From Micromonospora okii (GTDB lineage Bacteria; Actinomycetota; Actinomycetes; Mycobacteriales; Micromonosporaceae): DNA of 64,000 nt. A model generated the notes under the pieces. The model saw only the letters and a program-made list of their open reading frames with translations, had not been told where the DNA came from and made no database searches. Within the stretch, counting starts at the first letter, position 1, and every line of letters begins with the position of its first letter. A program made the translations under genes and the position numbers. Where the stretch lies: the NCBI RefSeq assembly GCF_020884795.1, contig NZ_BBZF01000015.1:62001-126000 (forward strand), in the 5' to 3' direction. Below, in pieces: positions 20,625 to 29,323 of this stretch.

Positions 20625-21614
20625 ATGTCCGACACCCTAGTGGTCGGTCTCGACGTCGGGGGCACGTCCACCCGGGCGGTCGCCCTCGCCCTGACCGGCG
20701 AGCGCCTCGGCGTCGGCCGGGCCGGCGGGGGGAACCCGACCAGTCACGGCACCGAGCGGGCCGCCGGGGAGCTGCTCGCCGCCCTGCGGCAGGCGCTGGC
20801 CGGCGTGGACGCCGAGCGGGTGCGGGCCGGCACGATCGGGTTGGCTGGGGCCGGCCGGCTGCTCGCCGACCCGGCCGGGCGGGACGCCTTCGACCGGGCC
20901 TGGCGCGACGCCGGCCTGCGCTGCCCGTACGCGGTGCACGGCGACGCCCTCGTCGCGTACGCCTCCGGCACCGCCGGCCCCGACGGCACGGTGCTGATCG
21001 CCGGCACCGGGGGCATCGCCGCGCAGGTGGTCGGCCTGCGGCTGGACCGGGTCGCGGACGGCCACGGCTGGCTGCTCGGCGACGCCGGGTCCGGATTCTG
21101 GCTGGGCCGCGAGGCGGTCCGGCGGCTGCTGGCCGACCTGGACCGCGCACAAACCCCGGGCCCGCTGGGCGCCCGGGTGCTCACCGAACTCCTCGGCTCC
21201 GACCGGGTGGCCGCCCGCCCCCGCGACACGGTGGACGCGCTGGTCCAGGCCGTCACCCGCCGGCCGCCGATCGAGCTGGCCCGGCTCGCGCCGCTGGTGG
21301 TGGCCGCCGCCGTCGAGGCCGAGCCGGTCGCCACCGGGCTGGTCGCGGAGGCCGCCGACCATCTCGCGGGCACCGCCGCGCGCATCCGGCCGCCCGGGTC
21401 GGCGGAGCCGCTGGTCCTCGGCGGCGGCCTGCTCACGGGCGGCACCCCGCTGGCCGCCGCCGTCGCCGCGGAGCTGACCCGGCGCTGGCCGGACGCGCCG
21501 CTGCGCCCGGCCGGTGACGGGGCCGCGGCGGCGGCCTGGCTCGCCGCCCGCGACCTGCCCGAGGTCACCGACCCGGCGGCCCTGCACCCGCTGCTGGTGC
21601 CGCCGGCGGCGTGA
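20625..21614 (+). CDS. BadF/BadG-type ATPase, N-acetylglucosamine kinase-like
   Basis: 329 residues, ATG start with GGGAGG upstream. It has the ASKHA fold: phosphate-1 loop LVVGLDVGGTSTRAVA, phosphate-2/adenosine region VLIAGTGGIAAQVVGL, and GWLLGDAGSGFWLGREA, characteristic of eukaryotic-type GlcNAc kinases of the BadF family. EPLVLGGGLL is the C-terminal nucleotide loop. It would phosphorylate imported GlcNAc in the cytoplasm. It is divergent from the rpiR-SIS-ngcEFG operon across a 195-bp shared control region, so import, sensing and phosphorylation form one locus. Another amino sugar could be the real substrate. Confidence 0.83.
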   Translation: MSDTLVVGLDVGGTSTRAVALALTGERLGVGRAGGGNPTSHGTERAAGELLAALRQALAGVDAERVRAGTIGLAGAGRLLADPAGRDAFDRAWRDAGLRCPYAVHGDALVAYASGTAGPDGTVLIAGTGGIAAQVVGLRLDRVADGHGWLLGDAGSGFWLGREAVRRLLADLDRAQTPGPLGARVLTELLGSDRVAARPRDTVDALVQAVTRRPPIELARLAPLVVAAAVEAEPVATGLVAEAADHLAGTAARIRPPGSAEPLVLGGGLLTGGTPLAAAVAAELTRRWPDAPLRPAGDGAAAAAWLAARDLPEVTDPAALHPLLVPPAA

Positions 21615-21617
21615 CAG

Positions 21618-21641
21618 CGCGGGTCGAGCAGGGCCCGCGCC
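21618..21641. terminator. Hairpin after the sugar kinase
   Basis: A 7-bp perfect stem (GCGCGGG at 21618-21624, CCCGCGC at 21635-21641) with a 10-nt loop directly follows the kinase stop. Confidence 0.5.
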
Positions 21642-21715
21642 CGCCGACGCTCCGACTGCCCCCGTTCCCTCAGCAGCCGGAGCGCCTCAACCCACCGGCG
21701 GACGCGGGGCGTCGA

Positions 21716-22144
21716 TCACGCCCGGGGGCTGATGATCGACGTCCAGCACTGACGGCCCGAGTCGGGGCTGTCGCAGACCCGGAGCTTGATCAGGCTGCCC
21801 TCGTGCATGTCCCTGTTGCAGGACCCCCCAACCGGTGAAGGTGCGGGTGCCCTGCCGACAGAGCGTGCTGTCGTTCGGGTAGTAGTTCCACCAGACCGCG
21901 GTGGGCGTGGTTCCGATCGCGCTGTTGTCGGAAATCCAGAGCACGTCGCCGTACGGCTGCCAGCACGCGACGGAATGGCTGAAGGGATCGTCGTCGGTGC
22001 AACTCTTGGCATGACCGTTGTCGACGCCCCCACTGGTGGGCACCGGCCCTGCCGGTGCCCACCGGACGTCACCTACGCGGGCTGCGAACCCCACCGGACC
22101 GGCCGATTGGGAGTGGATCCGCACTCCGGGCCAGGCTTTCGCAT
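21716..22144 (-). pseudogene. Broken secreted-type small protein gene with two frame changes
   Basis: GGAGGAG (22148-22154) and ATG (22144) form a good start, but that frame stops after about 23 codons. The middle of the gene reads well in a second frame (CTDDDPFSHSVACWQPYGDV, then SAIGTTPTAVWWNYYPND). The protein-like sequence returns to the first frame after a run of six G near 21825 and ends CDSPDSGRQCWTSIISPRA at 21716. So two offsetting frame changes separate a consistent Cys/Trp-rich product. This is either a decayed gene or an assembly error in the G run. No signal peptide survives in any frame. I do not recognise the family. Confidence 0.55.
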
Positions 22145-22165
22145 TGTCTCCTCCGAATGGGTCGG

Positions 22166-22864
22166 CTATTTCCGGACGCCGGCCATGCGAGCGGTCAGCT
22201 CGTCCAGCGACGAGAGTGCGCGCCACGGCCGGGGAAGCTCCTCGGGAACGATCAGGCCGGGCACCAGCCGCCCGCGGCTCCTGTCCTCGAAGACCAGCCC
22301 CTGCGGGTGGGGGACCAACGTCCGCACCCGGGGCGCGAGTTGCGGGTCCACCACCCGGTCGGAGATCGTCGGCGCGTCGGTGAGGAACAGCGCGACCCGG
22401 GTGCCCCGGGGCACCTCCCGCTCGAAAACATCCATCGAGTTCAACGGCGTCCTGCCGTCGCGCGCGTTGATTGGCCCCCGGTCGAACTCGACGAACAGGC
22501 GTCCGTCGGCGAGCACACCGGGGTCGGCGGCGCCCTTGAACGCCCGGTCCACCCGCACCACCATGTACACCCGGGGGTAGGGGGTGTCGCCCGGCTCCGT
22601 CAGGTACGTCACGCCCTCGCGGAAGCCCTCGACGGTCCCGACCGCGGTGACCTTGATGTAGTCCGCCGCCGCCAACGCCTCCGGCGTCTGCTGGGGGGTG
22701 TAGGAGTACTCCTTGAACCGCAACGCCTGCGGGTTCACGGCGGTCGACGTGCTGACGCCGGCATCGTCCGCCGTGCGCGCCGCGCCGCCGCAGCCCGTCG
22801 CCAGGCCGATCACACCCGCGGCGGCCAGGACGACGCCCAGCACGAATGAGTTTCGCTGTCGCAT
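22166..22864 (-). CDS. Putative lipoprotein of unknown function
   Basis: 232 residues, ATG start. The signal ends in a lipobox (GVIGLATGC, with Cys at about residue 25), so it should be a membrane-anchored lipoprotein. The mature part contains a beta-rich segment (YIKVTAVGTVEGFREGVTYL, RVYMVVRVDRAFKG) and a C-terminal helix (ALSSLDELTARMAGVRK). I do not recognise a named domain. It lies 10 bp downstream of a secreted metalloprotease gene on the same strand, so the two are probably co-transcribed. A role as inhibitor, chaperone or partner of the protease is speculative. Confidence 0.75.
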   Translation of the reverse strand: MRQRNSFVLGVVLAAAGVIGLATGCGGAARTADDAGVSTSTAVNPQALRFKEYSYTPQQTPEALAAADYIKVTAVGTVEGFREGVTYLTEPGDTPYPRVYMVVRVDRAFKGAADPGVLADGRLFVEFDRGPINARDGRTPLNSMDVFEREVPRGTRVALFLTDAPTISDRVVDPQLAPRVRTLVPHPQGLVFEDRSRGRLVPGLIVPEELPRPWRALSSLDELTARMAGVRK

Positions 22865-22874
22865 GGGTGGCCCC

Positions 22875-23507
22875 TCAGTCGTAGTAGGCGTTGAAGTCGG
22901 ACGTGTTGTGGGCGCTGTAGGTGACGTCCGTCGACCGGACGGTGCGGATGTCCCCGCCCGCCATGCAGTCGCGCTCGTTGGCCGGCGGCGGGTCCTGGTG
23001 GCCCTTGAAGCCGAGGGTGTGCCCCGCCTCGTGGCAGGCGACCGACGAGTACCCGTGCTCGTCGTCGGGGGCGTCCCGGGCGATGGCCGAACCGACCAGG
23101 TACACATGGTTCTGGTCGCACTCGCCCTGGTTGGACGAGCCGTCGTTGGGCCACTCGTACTTGCAGAACGCCTCGCCGTACACGCCGTCGCGCCACGCGT
23201 CGAACCAGGCGATGTCGGTGCGCGGCGTCCCGTCCCCCACCGCCACGTCGCAGGCCGAGTGGTAGGTGACCGACGGGATGGCCGACAGGCGGCCGTCCAT
23301 GTAGCTCATCGCCCCGGCCATGTTGTCCCGGATGTAGGACGTGACGCTGGACGTGAAGCAGTAGGAGACGTTCCCGCCGTCCTGGGCGTTCTTGTTGAAG
23401 TGGCTGAGGTCCGCCGACGCCGGCGCGGGCGCCAGGGCCACCACGGCCGCCAGGGCCGCGACGCAGACGGCGACCCTTCCTGACGCCGTTCGTAATCTGG
23501 ACAGCAT
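22875..23507 (-). CDS. Secreted zinc metalloprotease with atypical HExxH motif
   Basis: 210 residues from ATG 23507. An ATG at 23513 lies in frame, but its SD would be too close. A Sec signal peptide ends near APASA at residue 32. The active-site block CHEAGHTLGFKGHQDPP gives H159, E160 and H163, with a third His at 170. A Met-turn-like DCMAGG follows at 180. Several Cys suggest disulphides. Metzincins have the third ligand three residues after the conserved Gly (HExxHxxGxxH), and snapalysins use Asp there; here that position is Gly and the His is one residue later. It is divergent from the HTH/NB-ARC/TPR regulator. Peptidase activity is likely but unproven. Confidence 0.78.
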   Translation of the reverse strand: MLSRLRTASGRVAVCVAALAAVVALAPAPASADLSHFNKNAQDGGNVSYCFTSSVTSYIRDNMAGAMSYMDGRLSAIPSVTYHSACDVAVGDGTPRTDIAWFDAWRDGVYGEAFCKYEWPNDGSSNQGECDQNHVYLVGSAIARDAPDDEHGYSSVACHEAGHTLGFKGHQDPPPANERDCMAGGDIRTVRSTDVTYSAHNTSDFNAYYD

Positions 23508-23608
23508 CTTCATCCTCTCTGAGCGGCGGTAACGGTCGGCTCGCCACTGTCTGGCGGGTGTGGCGACCCGCCGATGCTGGCACCCCGCCGTCCTCCCGAT
23601 GACCTTTC

Positions 23609-23648
23609 TGGACATCCGTGGACGACCGTGGACGGCTCCTGGCACGAT
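23609..23648 (+). promoter_or_regulatory. Three 10-bp direct repeats plus leaderless -10 (CACGAT)
   Basis: TGGACATCCG, TGGACGACCG and TGGACGGCTC (23609-23638) are spaced exactly one helical turn apart in the 147-bp region between the metalloprotease and the regulator. CACGAT (23643-23648) lies 6 nt before the GTG at 23655. The repeats overlap the expected -35, as in direct-repeat operators read by SARP-like or XRE-type activators. A likely ligand is the adjacent regulator itself. Confidence 0.6.
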
Positions 23649-23654
23649 GCGTGG

Positions 23655-26105
23655 GTGACCGAGAAGTCCCATGGGGGGTCCGGGGTGGACGGCATCGGAA
23701 CGGAACAGGAGTTGTTGGCCGAGCTGAACTCGCTGCGGGTCCGGGCGGCCCGGCGGCGCGGCAAGGCCAGGCTCTCGCTCCAGGATCTGACGACGCTTTC
23801 TGGCGTGCCCAGGAGCAGCCTGGCGAACTACCTGAGCGGGCGCACCGCGATGCCCCTCGACGTCCTCGACCGGCTGCTGCTCGCGCTCGGGGTGAGCCCG
23901 GCCGAGGCGGGGGCCTGGGCGACGCGGTGGGAGCGGGCCACCGGGGAACGGCTGTGCGGCCGGCCCGCCGACAGCGCCGGGGCCGCCAGGGGACGCGACG
24001 ACGAGCCGGCGGCTGCGGCACCCCGCGCCCCGGACCGGCCCGGCCCGTCGCTGCCGGTGCCCGCCCACCTGCCGCCCGCTTCGACCGCGTTCACCAGCCG
24101 GCAGGAAGTCCTGGCGAGCCTCGACGAGCTGCTCGCCGAGGCCGAACCGGGGCCGGGCGCGCCGGTGATCGCGGTCGTGACCGGGACCGCCGGGGTGGGC
24201 AAGACGACGCTGGCGACGTACTGGGCCCAGCGGGTCCGCGACCGTTTCCCGGACGGTCAGCTCCACGTCAACCTGCGGGGCTTCGACCCGACGAAGGAGC
24301 CGGTCTCACCCGCCGAGGCCGTACGCGGCTTCCTGGACGCCTTCGGCGTTCCCCGGCACCGGGTCCCGGCCGGCACCGAGGCGCAGATCAACCTGTTCCG
24401 CAGCCTGCTGGCCGGCCGGCGGATGCTGTTGCTCCTCGACAACGCCCGGGACGCCGAGCAGGTCCGTCCGCTACTGCCCGGCTACTCCGGCTGCCTGGCG
24501 CTGATCACCAGTCGCAGCCAGCTACCCGGCCTGATCGCGGTGGAGGGCGCCCGGCCGATCGCCCTGGAACTGCTCACCACCGAGGAGTCGACGGCGCTGC
24601 TGGTCCGCAGGCTCGGCGCCGCCCGGGTGGCGGCGGAACCGGCGGCCGTCGACGAGATCGTGCGGCACTGCGCCGGCCTGCCACTGGCCCTGGCGGTCGT
24701 CGCCGCCCGCGCCGCCACCCGCCCGCGCTTCCCGCTGGCCACCATCGCCGCCGAGCTGCGCGACGCACCCCGGCGGCTCGACCCGCTCGCCGGCACCGAG
24801 CCCGGCATCGACGTCCGGGCCGTCCTCTCCTGGTCGTACGCCCAGGTCAGCGCGCCGGCCGCCCGGCTGTTCCGGCAGTTCGGGCTGACCTGCGGGCCGG
24901 ACGTCGGGGTCGCCGTGGTGGCCAGCCTCGCCGGCACGTCGGTGCCCGAGGTCCGGCCGCTGCTCGCCGAGCTGGTCGACGCGCACCTGGTCGCCGAGCA
25001 CCGGCCCGGCCGGTTCACCTGCCACGACCTGCTGTGCGCGTACGCCCGGGAACTGGCCGACGCGGACCCGGAGCCCGACCGGCGGGCGACGACCCGCCGG
25101 GTGCTCGACCACTACCTGCACACCGCGCACCGCGCCGAGCGGCCGCTGCATCCGCCCCGGGGCCCGATCGCGCTCGCCGACCCGGCACCCGGGGTGACCC
25201 CGCAGCAGCTCGGCGACCGGGCCGCCGCGCTGGACTGGTTCGGCGCGGAGCACCGGGTGCTCGTCGCCGCCGTCGCGCACGCGGCCGACACCGGCCACGA
25301 CCGGCACGCCTGGCAGCTCGCCGCCGCCTGCGTCAGCTTCTTCGACCTGCGCGGGCACTGGCACGACTGGGCCGACACCCAGAAGATCGCCCTGGCCGCC
25401 GCCCGCCGCCTCGGCGACCGGGCCGCCGAGGCCCACGCGCACCGCTTCCTGGGCGGCGTCGCGACCCGGTTCGGCCGGTTCACCGACGCCCACGCCCACC
25501 AGTCGCGCGCGCTGGAGCTCTTCGGCGAGCTGGGCGACCAGCTCAACCAGGCGTTCACGCACCGCAGCCTGGGCTGGATCGCCGAACGGTCGGGCCGGCA
25601 CGCCACCGCCCTGCGGCATGACCTGCGGGCCCTGGAGCTGTTCCGCCGCACCGGTCGTCACCGCGAGGAGGCGCACGCCCTCAACTCCGTCGGCTGGTGC
25701 CACGCTCAGCTCGGCGACCACCAACAGGCGATCACCGACTGCGAGCGGGCGCTCGCCCTGCTCGACGAGCAGGGCGACCTGCCCGGCGTCGCCATGACGC
25801 TGGACAGCCTCGGCTACGTCCACCGACAGCTCGGCGCGCACGACCGGGCCGTCGAGCTGTACCGCCGGGCCCGGGACATCTTCGTGACGCTCGGGGACCG
25901 GCACGGCGAGGCCGAGGCCGAGGCGAACCTCGGCGACACCCTGCGCGAGGCCGGCGACCCCGACGGGGCCGCCGCCGCGTGGCGGCGCGCGCTGCGCATC
26001 CTCGACGACGTCGACGACCCGACGGCCGACGGGGTCCGGGCCAGGCTCGACGAGCTGGTCTGCGCCGAGCTGGACCCGGACGGCACCTGCCGGTCGACTA
26101 CTTGA
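23655..26105 (+). CDS. HTH (XRE) / NB-ARC / TPR regulator (STAND ATPase)
   Basis: 816 residues from GTG 23655, likely leaderless. The N-terminal XRE-type helix-turn-helix (about 35-85) contains LQDLTTLSGVPRSSLANYLS. An NB-ARC domain follows, with Walker A GTAGVGKTT at about 177-185 and Walker B MLLLLDNARDAEQV. Further on are a winged-helix region and at least four TPR units (about 570-790; ALNSVGWCHAQLGDHQQA, TLDSLGYVHRQLGAHDRA). Such proteins are signal-gated ATP-dependent transcription activators. The neighbouring secreted protease and lipoprotein are the likely targets. The 3' end overlaps the convergent ngcG-like stop by 8 bp. No SARP-type BTAD domain is visible. Confidence 0.85.
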   Translation: MTEKSHGGSGVDGIGTEQELLAELNSLRVRAARRRGKARLSLQDLTTLSGVPRSSLANYLSGRTAMPLDVLDRLLLALGVSPAEAGAWATRWERATGERLCGRPADSAGAARGRDDEPAAAAPRAPDRPGPSLPVPAHLPPASTAFTSRQEVLASLDELLAEAEPGPGAPVIAVVTGTAGVGKTTLATYWAQRVRDRFPDGQLHVNLRGFDPTKEPVSPAEAVRGFLDAFGVPRHRVPAGTEAQINLFRSLLAGRRMLLLLDNARDAEQVRPLLPGYSGCLALITSRSQLPGLIAVEGARPIALELLTTEESTALLVRRLGAARVAAEPAAVDEIVRHCAGLPLALAVVAARAATRPRFPLATIAAELRDAPRRLDPLAGTEPGIDVRAVLSWSYAQVSAPAARLFRQFGLTCGPDVGVAVVASLAGTSVPEVRPLLAELVDAHLVAEHRPGRFTCHDLLCAYARELADADPEPDRRATTRRVLDHYLHTAHRAERPLHPPRGPIALADPAPGVTPQQLGDRAAALDWFGAEHRVLVAAVAHAADTGHDRHAWQLAAACVSFFDLRGHWHDWADTQKIALAAARRLGDRAAEAHAHRFLGGVATRFGRFTDAHAHQSRALELFGELGDQLNQAFTHRSLGWIAERSGRHATALRHDLRALELFRRTGRHREEAHALNSVGWCHAQLGDHQQAITDCERALALLDEQGDLPGVAMTLDSLGYVHRQLGAHDRAVELYRRARDIFVTLGDRHGEAEAEANLGDTLREAGDPDGAAAAWRRALRILDDVDDPTADGVRARLDELVCAELDPDGTCRSTT

Positions 26106-26955
26106 GCTGGCCGGCGGTGAGGCCGGACTGGACCTGGCGCTGGAAGACCACGTACACGATCAGCACCGGGACCACCGCGATGGTGAGGCCGGCGAAGAGC
26201 TGGGCGTAGTCGCCGGCGTAGCCCTGGCTGACCGACAGGGCGGCCAGGCCCTGGGCCAGCATCCACTTCGAGTCGTCCCCCTGAAGCAGCACCTGCGGCA
26301 GCAGGAACTGGTTCCAGTGGTTGAGGAAGTTGAAGATGCCGAGGCTGATCAGGCCCGGCCGCGCCATCGGCAGCATCACCCGGAAGAAGAGCCGGAAGTG
26401 GCCGGCCCCGTCGACGAGCGCCGCCTCCGCCACCGAGGTCGGCAGGGTGCGGAAGAACGCGGTGAGGAAGAAGACCGTGAAGGGCAGCGAGTACGCCGCG
26501 TAGACCAGGACCAGCCCGGTCCACGTGCCGAAGAGCCCGGCGCTGCGGACCACGAAGAACAGCGGCACCAGGGCCAGGAAGACCGGGAACATCAGCCCGC
26601 CGACGAACAAATAGTAGGCGAGCTGGCGGCCCCGGAACTCGTACCGGGCGAAGACGTACGCGGCGGTGGCCCCCATCAGCATGGTGAGGGTGACCGAGCC
26701 GGTGACCACGATCGCGCTGTTGAGGAAGTACCGGCCGATGTGCGCGCCGGTCCAGGCCCGCGCCCAGTTGTCGAACCGCAGCGCGCCGGGCAGCCCCCAC
26801 GGGTCGGCGATGATCTCGGCGTTGCTCTTGAACGAGCTGAGCACCATCCACAGCAGCGGCAGCACGGTCAGCGCGCCCCAGAGCAGCAGGAACCCGTGCG
26901 AGAGGACGTTGGTGACGCCCCGCTCGCGCCGCACGGGCCGGTCGACAGCGGTCAT
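26098..26955 (-). CDS. ngcG: ABC sugar transporter permease, NgcG type (second system)
   Basis: 285 residues, ATG overlapping the upstream permease stop by ATGA. It has six membrane helices and the EAA loop VAEAALVDGAGHFRLFFRVMLPMARPGL. It is closely related to the permease at 15409-16341 over the whole length (for example LFFVV, AYSLPFTVFFL, FQRQVQSGLTAG), so the two operons are paralogues. The gene ends inside the 3' end of the convergent regulator. It probably imports amino-sugar oligosaccharides, but substrate differences from the first system cannot be read. Confidence 0.86.
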   Translation of the reverse strand: MTAVDRPVRRERGVTNVLSHGFLLLWGALTVLPLLWMVLSSFKSNAEIIADPWGLPGALRFDNWARAWTGAHIGRYFLNSAIVVTGSVTLTMLMGATAAYVFARYEFRGRQLAYYLFVGGLMFPVFLALVPLFFVVRSAGLFGTWTGLVLVYAAYSLPFTVFFLTAFFRTLPTSVAEAALVDGAGHFRLFFRVMLPMARPGLISLGIFNFLNHWNQFLLPQVLLQGDDSKWMLAQGLAALSVSQGYAGDYAQLFAGLTIAVVPVLIVYVVFQRQVQSGLTAGQLK

Positions 26956-27860
26956 GACAGCTCGATCCGTTCCCGCCGGCCGGCCCGCAGCGCCAGCACG
27001 GCGACCGACAGGGTCAGGAAGAACATCACCACGCCGATCGCCGAGGCGTAGCCGAACTTGGTCTCGCTGCCGAACGCGGTGTCGTACATCCGCACGCCGA
27101 TCACGTCCGAGGAGAAGTTGGGGCCGCCGTTGGTCATGAGCTGCACCAGGATGAACCCGTCGAGCGCGGCGATGGCCAGGTAGATCCAGGCGACCTGCAC
27201 GGTGTCCCACAGCAGCGGGATCGTGATGCGGCGCAGGGTGGTCCACCGCGACGCGCCGTCGAGCAGCACCGCCTCGTAGATCTCCCTCGGGATCGCCGAC
27301 ATGGCCGCGCCGAAGAGCACCACGTAGAAACCGACGTTGGCCCAGACCATCACCGCCAGCACGCACCAGAACGCGAACCGCGGGTCGCCGAGCCAGGACG
27401 GCCCGGACAGGCCCACCGCCCGCAGGGTGCCGTTGAACAGCCCGCTCGTCGGGTGGAGGACCTCCTTCCACAGCGCCGCGATGATCACCACCGAGAGCAC
27501 CTGCGGAAAGAAGTAGACGGTGCGGTAGAACGCGCCGCCGCGTACCCCGGTCACGCCGGCCCGGCCCCGGCGCCCGCCCATGCTGAGCATGGTGGCGAAG
27601 AACAGCCCGAGCGCGATGGTGAGCACGGGCACCAGCGCGAGCAGGACCACGTTGTTCCGCAGCGCGTTCCAGACGTAGTCGTCGTGCCACAGCGCCTTGA
27701 AGTTGGCCAGCCCCACCGGGTCGGCCTGGGCGGAGTAGCCCATCCAGTCGGTGGTGGAGATCTGGAACGCCTGGAGGTACGGCGACACGACGAAGACGAC
27801 GTAGAGCAGCAGCGGAGGAACCAGGAAGGTGAGGATCAGGGGGTACTTGCCGTGCTTCAC
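26952..27860 (-). CDS. ngcF: ABC sugar transporter permease, NgcF type (second system)
   Basis: 302 residues from GTG 27860, which overlaps the binding-protein stop by GTGA. It opens MKHGKYPLILTFLVPPLLLY and has six predicted helices and the EAA loop IYEAVLLDGASRWTTLRRITIPLLWDTV. The tight overlaps on both sides show strict translational coupling, unlike the small gaps in the first operon. No ATPase is encoded nearby, as expected for systems sharing one. Confidence 0.86.
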   Translation of the reverse strand: MKHGKYPLILTFLVPPLLLYVVFVVSPYLQAFQISTTDWMGYSAQADPVGLANFKALWHDDYVWNALRNNVVLLALVPVLTIALGLFFATMLSMGGRRGRAGVTGVRGGAFYRTVYFFPQVLSVVIIAALWKEVLHPTSGLFNGTLRAVGLSGPSWLGDPRFAFWCVLAVMVWANVGFYVVLFGAAMSAIPREIYEAVLLDGASRWTTLRRITIPLLWDTVQVAWIYLAIAALDGFILVQLMTNGGPNFSSDVIGVRMYDTAFGSETKFGYASAIGVVMFFLTLSVAVLALRAGRRERIELS

Positions 27861-29272
27861 GCCGACCGCTTGTACTTCTTGACCGAGCTGTCCTGCGCGA
27901 TCGAGTCGGCGCCCTTCTGGCACTGGTCGAGGAACTCCGCCGGGCCGATCCGACCGCTGAAGAACTCGCCGCACGCGGCGTCGACGAGGTTGCGCTCCAG
28001 CTTGCGGTAGTAGTTGTTGTAGACCCAGTTGAAGCCGTTGTCGCCGGAGGCGTCCAGGGCCTTCACCACGGTGCTCAGCCCGTACGGCAGCTCCACTCCC
28101 TCGGTGGCCCCGGCGACCACCGTGAGGCTGGCGACCTTGCGGGTGAAGTCCTGCGCGCCCTGCTTCGACAGCATGGTGCGGAAGAACTCCAGACCCCCCG
28201 CGACGTTGCGCGCCTTCGCCGGCACCATGAACGGCTCGCCGGCCGTGCCCCGCACCGCCTCGAACGGCAGCTTGTCGCCCGCGCCCAGGCTCGGCGTCGG
28301 CGCGACCGTCATGTTGAACCCGGCCGGGGTGACCGCCTTCTGCTCGTTCTCCAGCCAGGAGCCGCAGGAGATGAAGGCGGCCTTGCCCTGGCACCACGCG
28401 GTCTGCGACTGGACGTGGTCCAGGCCGGGCGAGCCGTCGAGGATGAGCTTGTCCTTCACGATCTGGTGCCAGGCGTCGGCGGCGGTCCTCATCGCGTCGG
28501 AGCGCCAGGCGTTCGGCTCCAGGTTGTCGATCGCGACGGCGACCGACGTGCCGCCGAACTTGATCGCGGTGGAGATCAGCGGCCAGCTCATGTAGCGGGG
28601 GTGCTTGCCGGCGTACGTCCAGGGGGCGACGCCCGCCGCCTTGATCTTCTTGCACAGGGCGATGTGCTCGTCCCAGGTCTTCGCGTACTCCCAGCCCCGG
28701 TCGGCGAAGAGCTTCGTGGAGTGCCAGATGCCGTACACCGTGTAGGTGTAGTTCATCACCAGGAACCGGTCGTCGTACGAGCCGACCTCGACCGCGCCCG
28801 GCAGCAGGGTGTCCCTGACGGTCTTGCCGGGGACGTCGAGGCTCGGCGCGGCGAGCAGCTCGCCCAGGTCGGCGAGGGCGTTCTGGGAGACCAGCCCGTT
28901 GAAGTCGATCTGGCCGGCGCCGGAGTTGTTGACCACGTCGGGCGGGGTGCCGTCGACGAAGCGGGGCTGGAGCGTCTTGCTGATCTCCTGGGTGGCGGAG
29001 TGCTTGATCTTCGCCTTCGGATGGTGCGCGGTGTACATGGCCTCGTGGGCCTTCGCGTACTCCTCGCCGAAGCCGCCGCTGAAGATGACGACCTCCAGCG
29101 GGGCGTCCTCCGCCACCCCGAGCGGGTTCTGCGCGGACTTGGTGCCCTTGTACACCTTGCCGTCGCCCGAGTCGCCCCCGCCACCGGTGGCGCAGCCGGC
29201 GAGCAGGCCGGCGGCGGGGGTGGCCAGCAGGCCGGCGGCGGCGCCGCGTCGCAGAATGTCGCGCCTGTCCAT
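27857..29272 (-). CDS. ngcE: Sugar-binding lipoprotein, NgcE type (second system)
   Basis: 471 residues from ATG 29272. MDRRDILRRGAAAGLLATPA ends in the lipobox LLAGC, so it is a Tat-type lipoprotein (RRDIL). NPLGVAEDAPLEVVIFSGGF and the C-terminal DSSVKKYKR parallel the first NgcE exactly. Sequence between these ends is much more diverged (for example HPRYMSWPLISTAIKFGG against ANAAYYQWNVILTHAAKIGG), so the ligand may differ. No regulator, kinase or SIS gene accompanies this copy. A palindrome lies 52 bp upstream. Confidence 0.84.
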   Translation of the reverse strand: MDRRDILRRGAAAGLLATPAAGLLAGCATGGGGDSGDGKVYKGTKSAQNPLGVAEDAPLEVVIFSGGFGEEYAKAHEAMYTAHHPKAKIKHSATQEISKTLQPRFVDGTPPDVVNNSGAGQIDFNGLVSQNALADLGELLAAPSLDVPGKTVRDTLLPGAVEVGSYDDRFLVMNYTYTVYGIWHSTKLFADRGWEYAKTWDEHIALCKKIKAAGVAPWTYAGKHPRYMSWPLISTAIKFGGTSVAVAIDNLEPNAWRSDAMRTAADAWHQIVKDKLILDGSPGLDHVQSQTAWCQGKAAFISCGSWLENEQKAVTPAGFNMTVAPTPSLGAGDKLPFEAVRGTAGEPFMVPAKARNVAGGLEFFRTMLSKQGAQDFTRKVASLTVVAGATEGVELPYGLSTVVKALDASGDNGFNWVYNNYYRKLERNLVDAACGEFFSGRIGPAEFLDQCQKGADSIAQDSSVKKYKRSA

Positions 29273-29323
29273 CGTCGCTCCTCGGATTCGTCCGGCGGAC
29301 CTGTCGTTTCTCTTCAAAAAATC

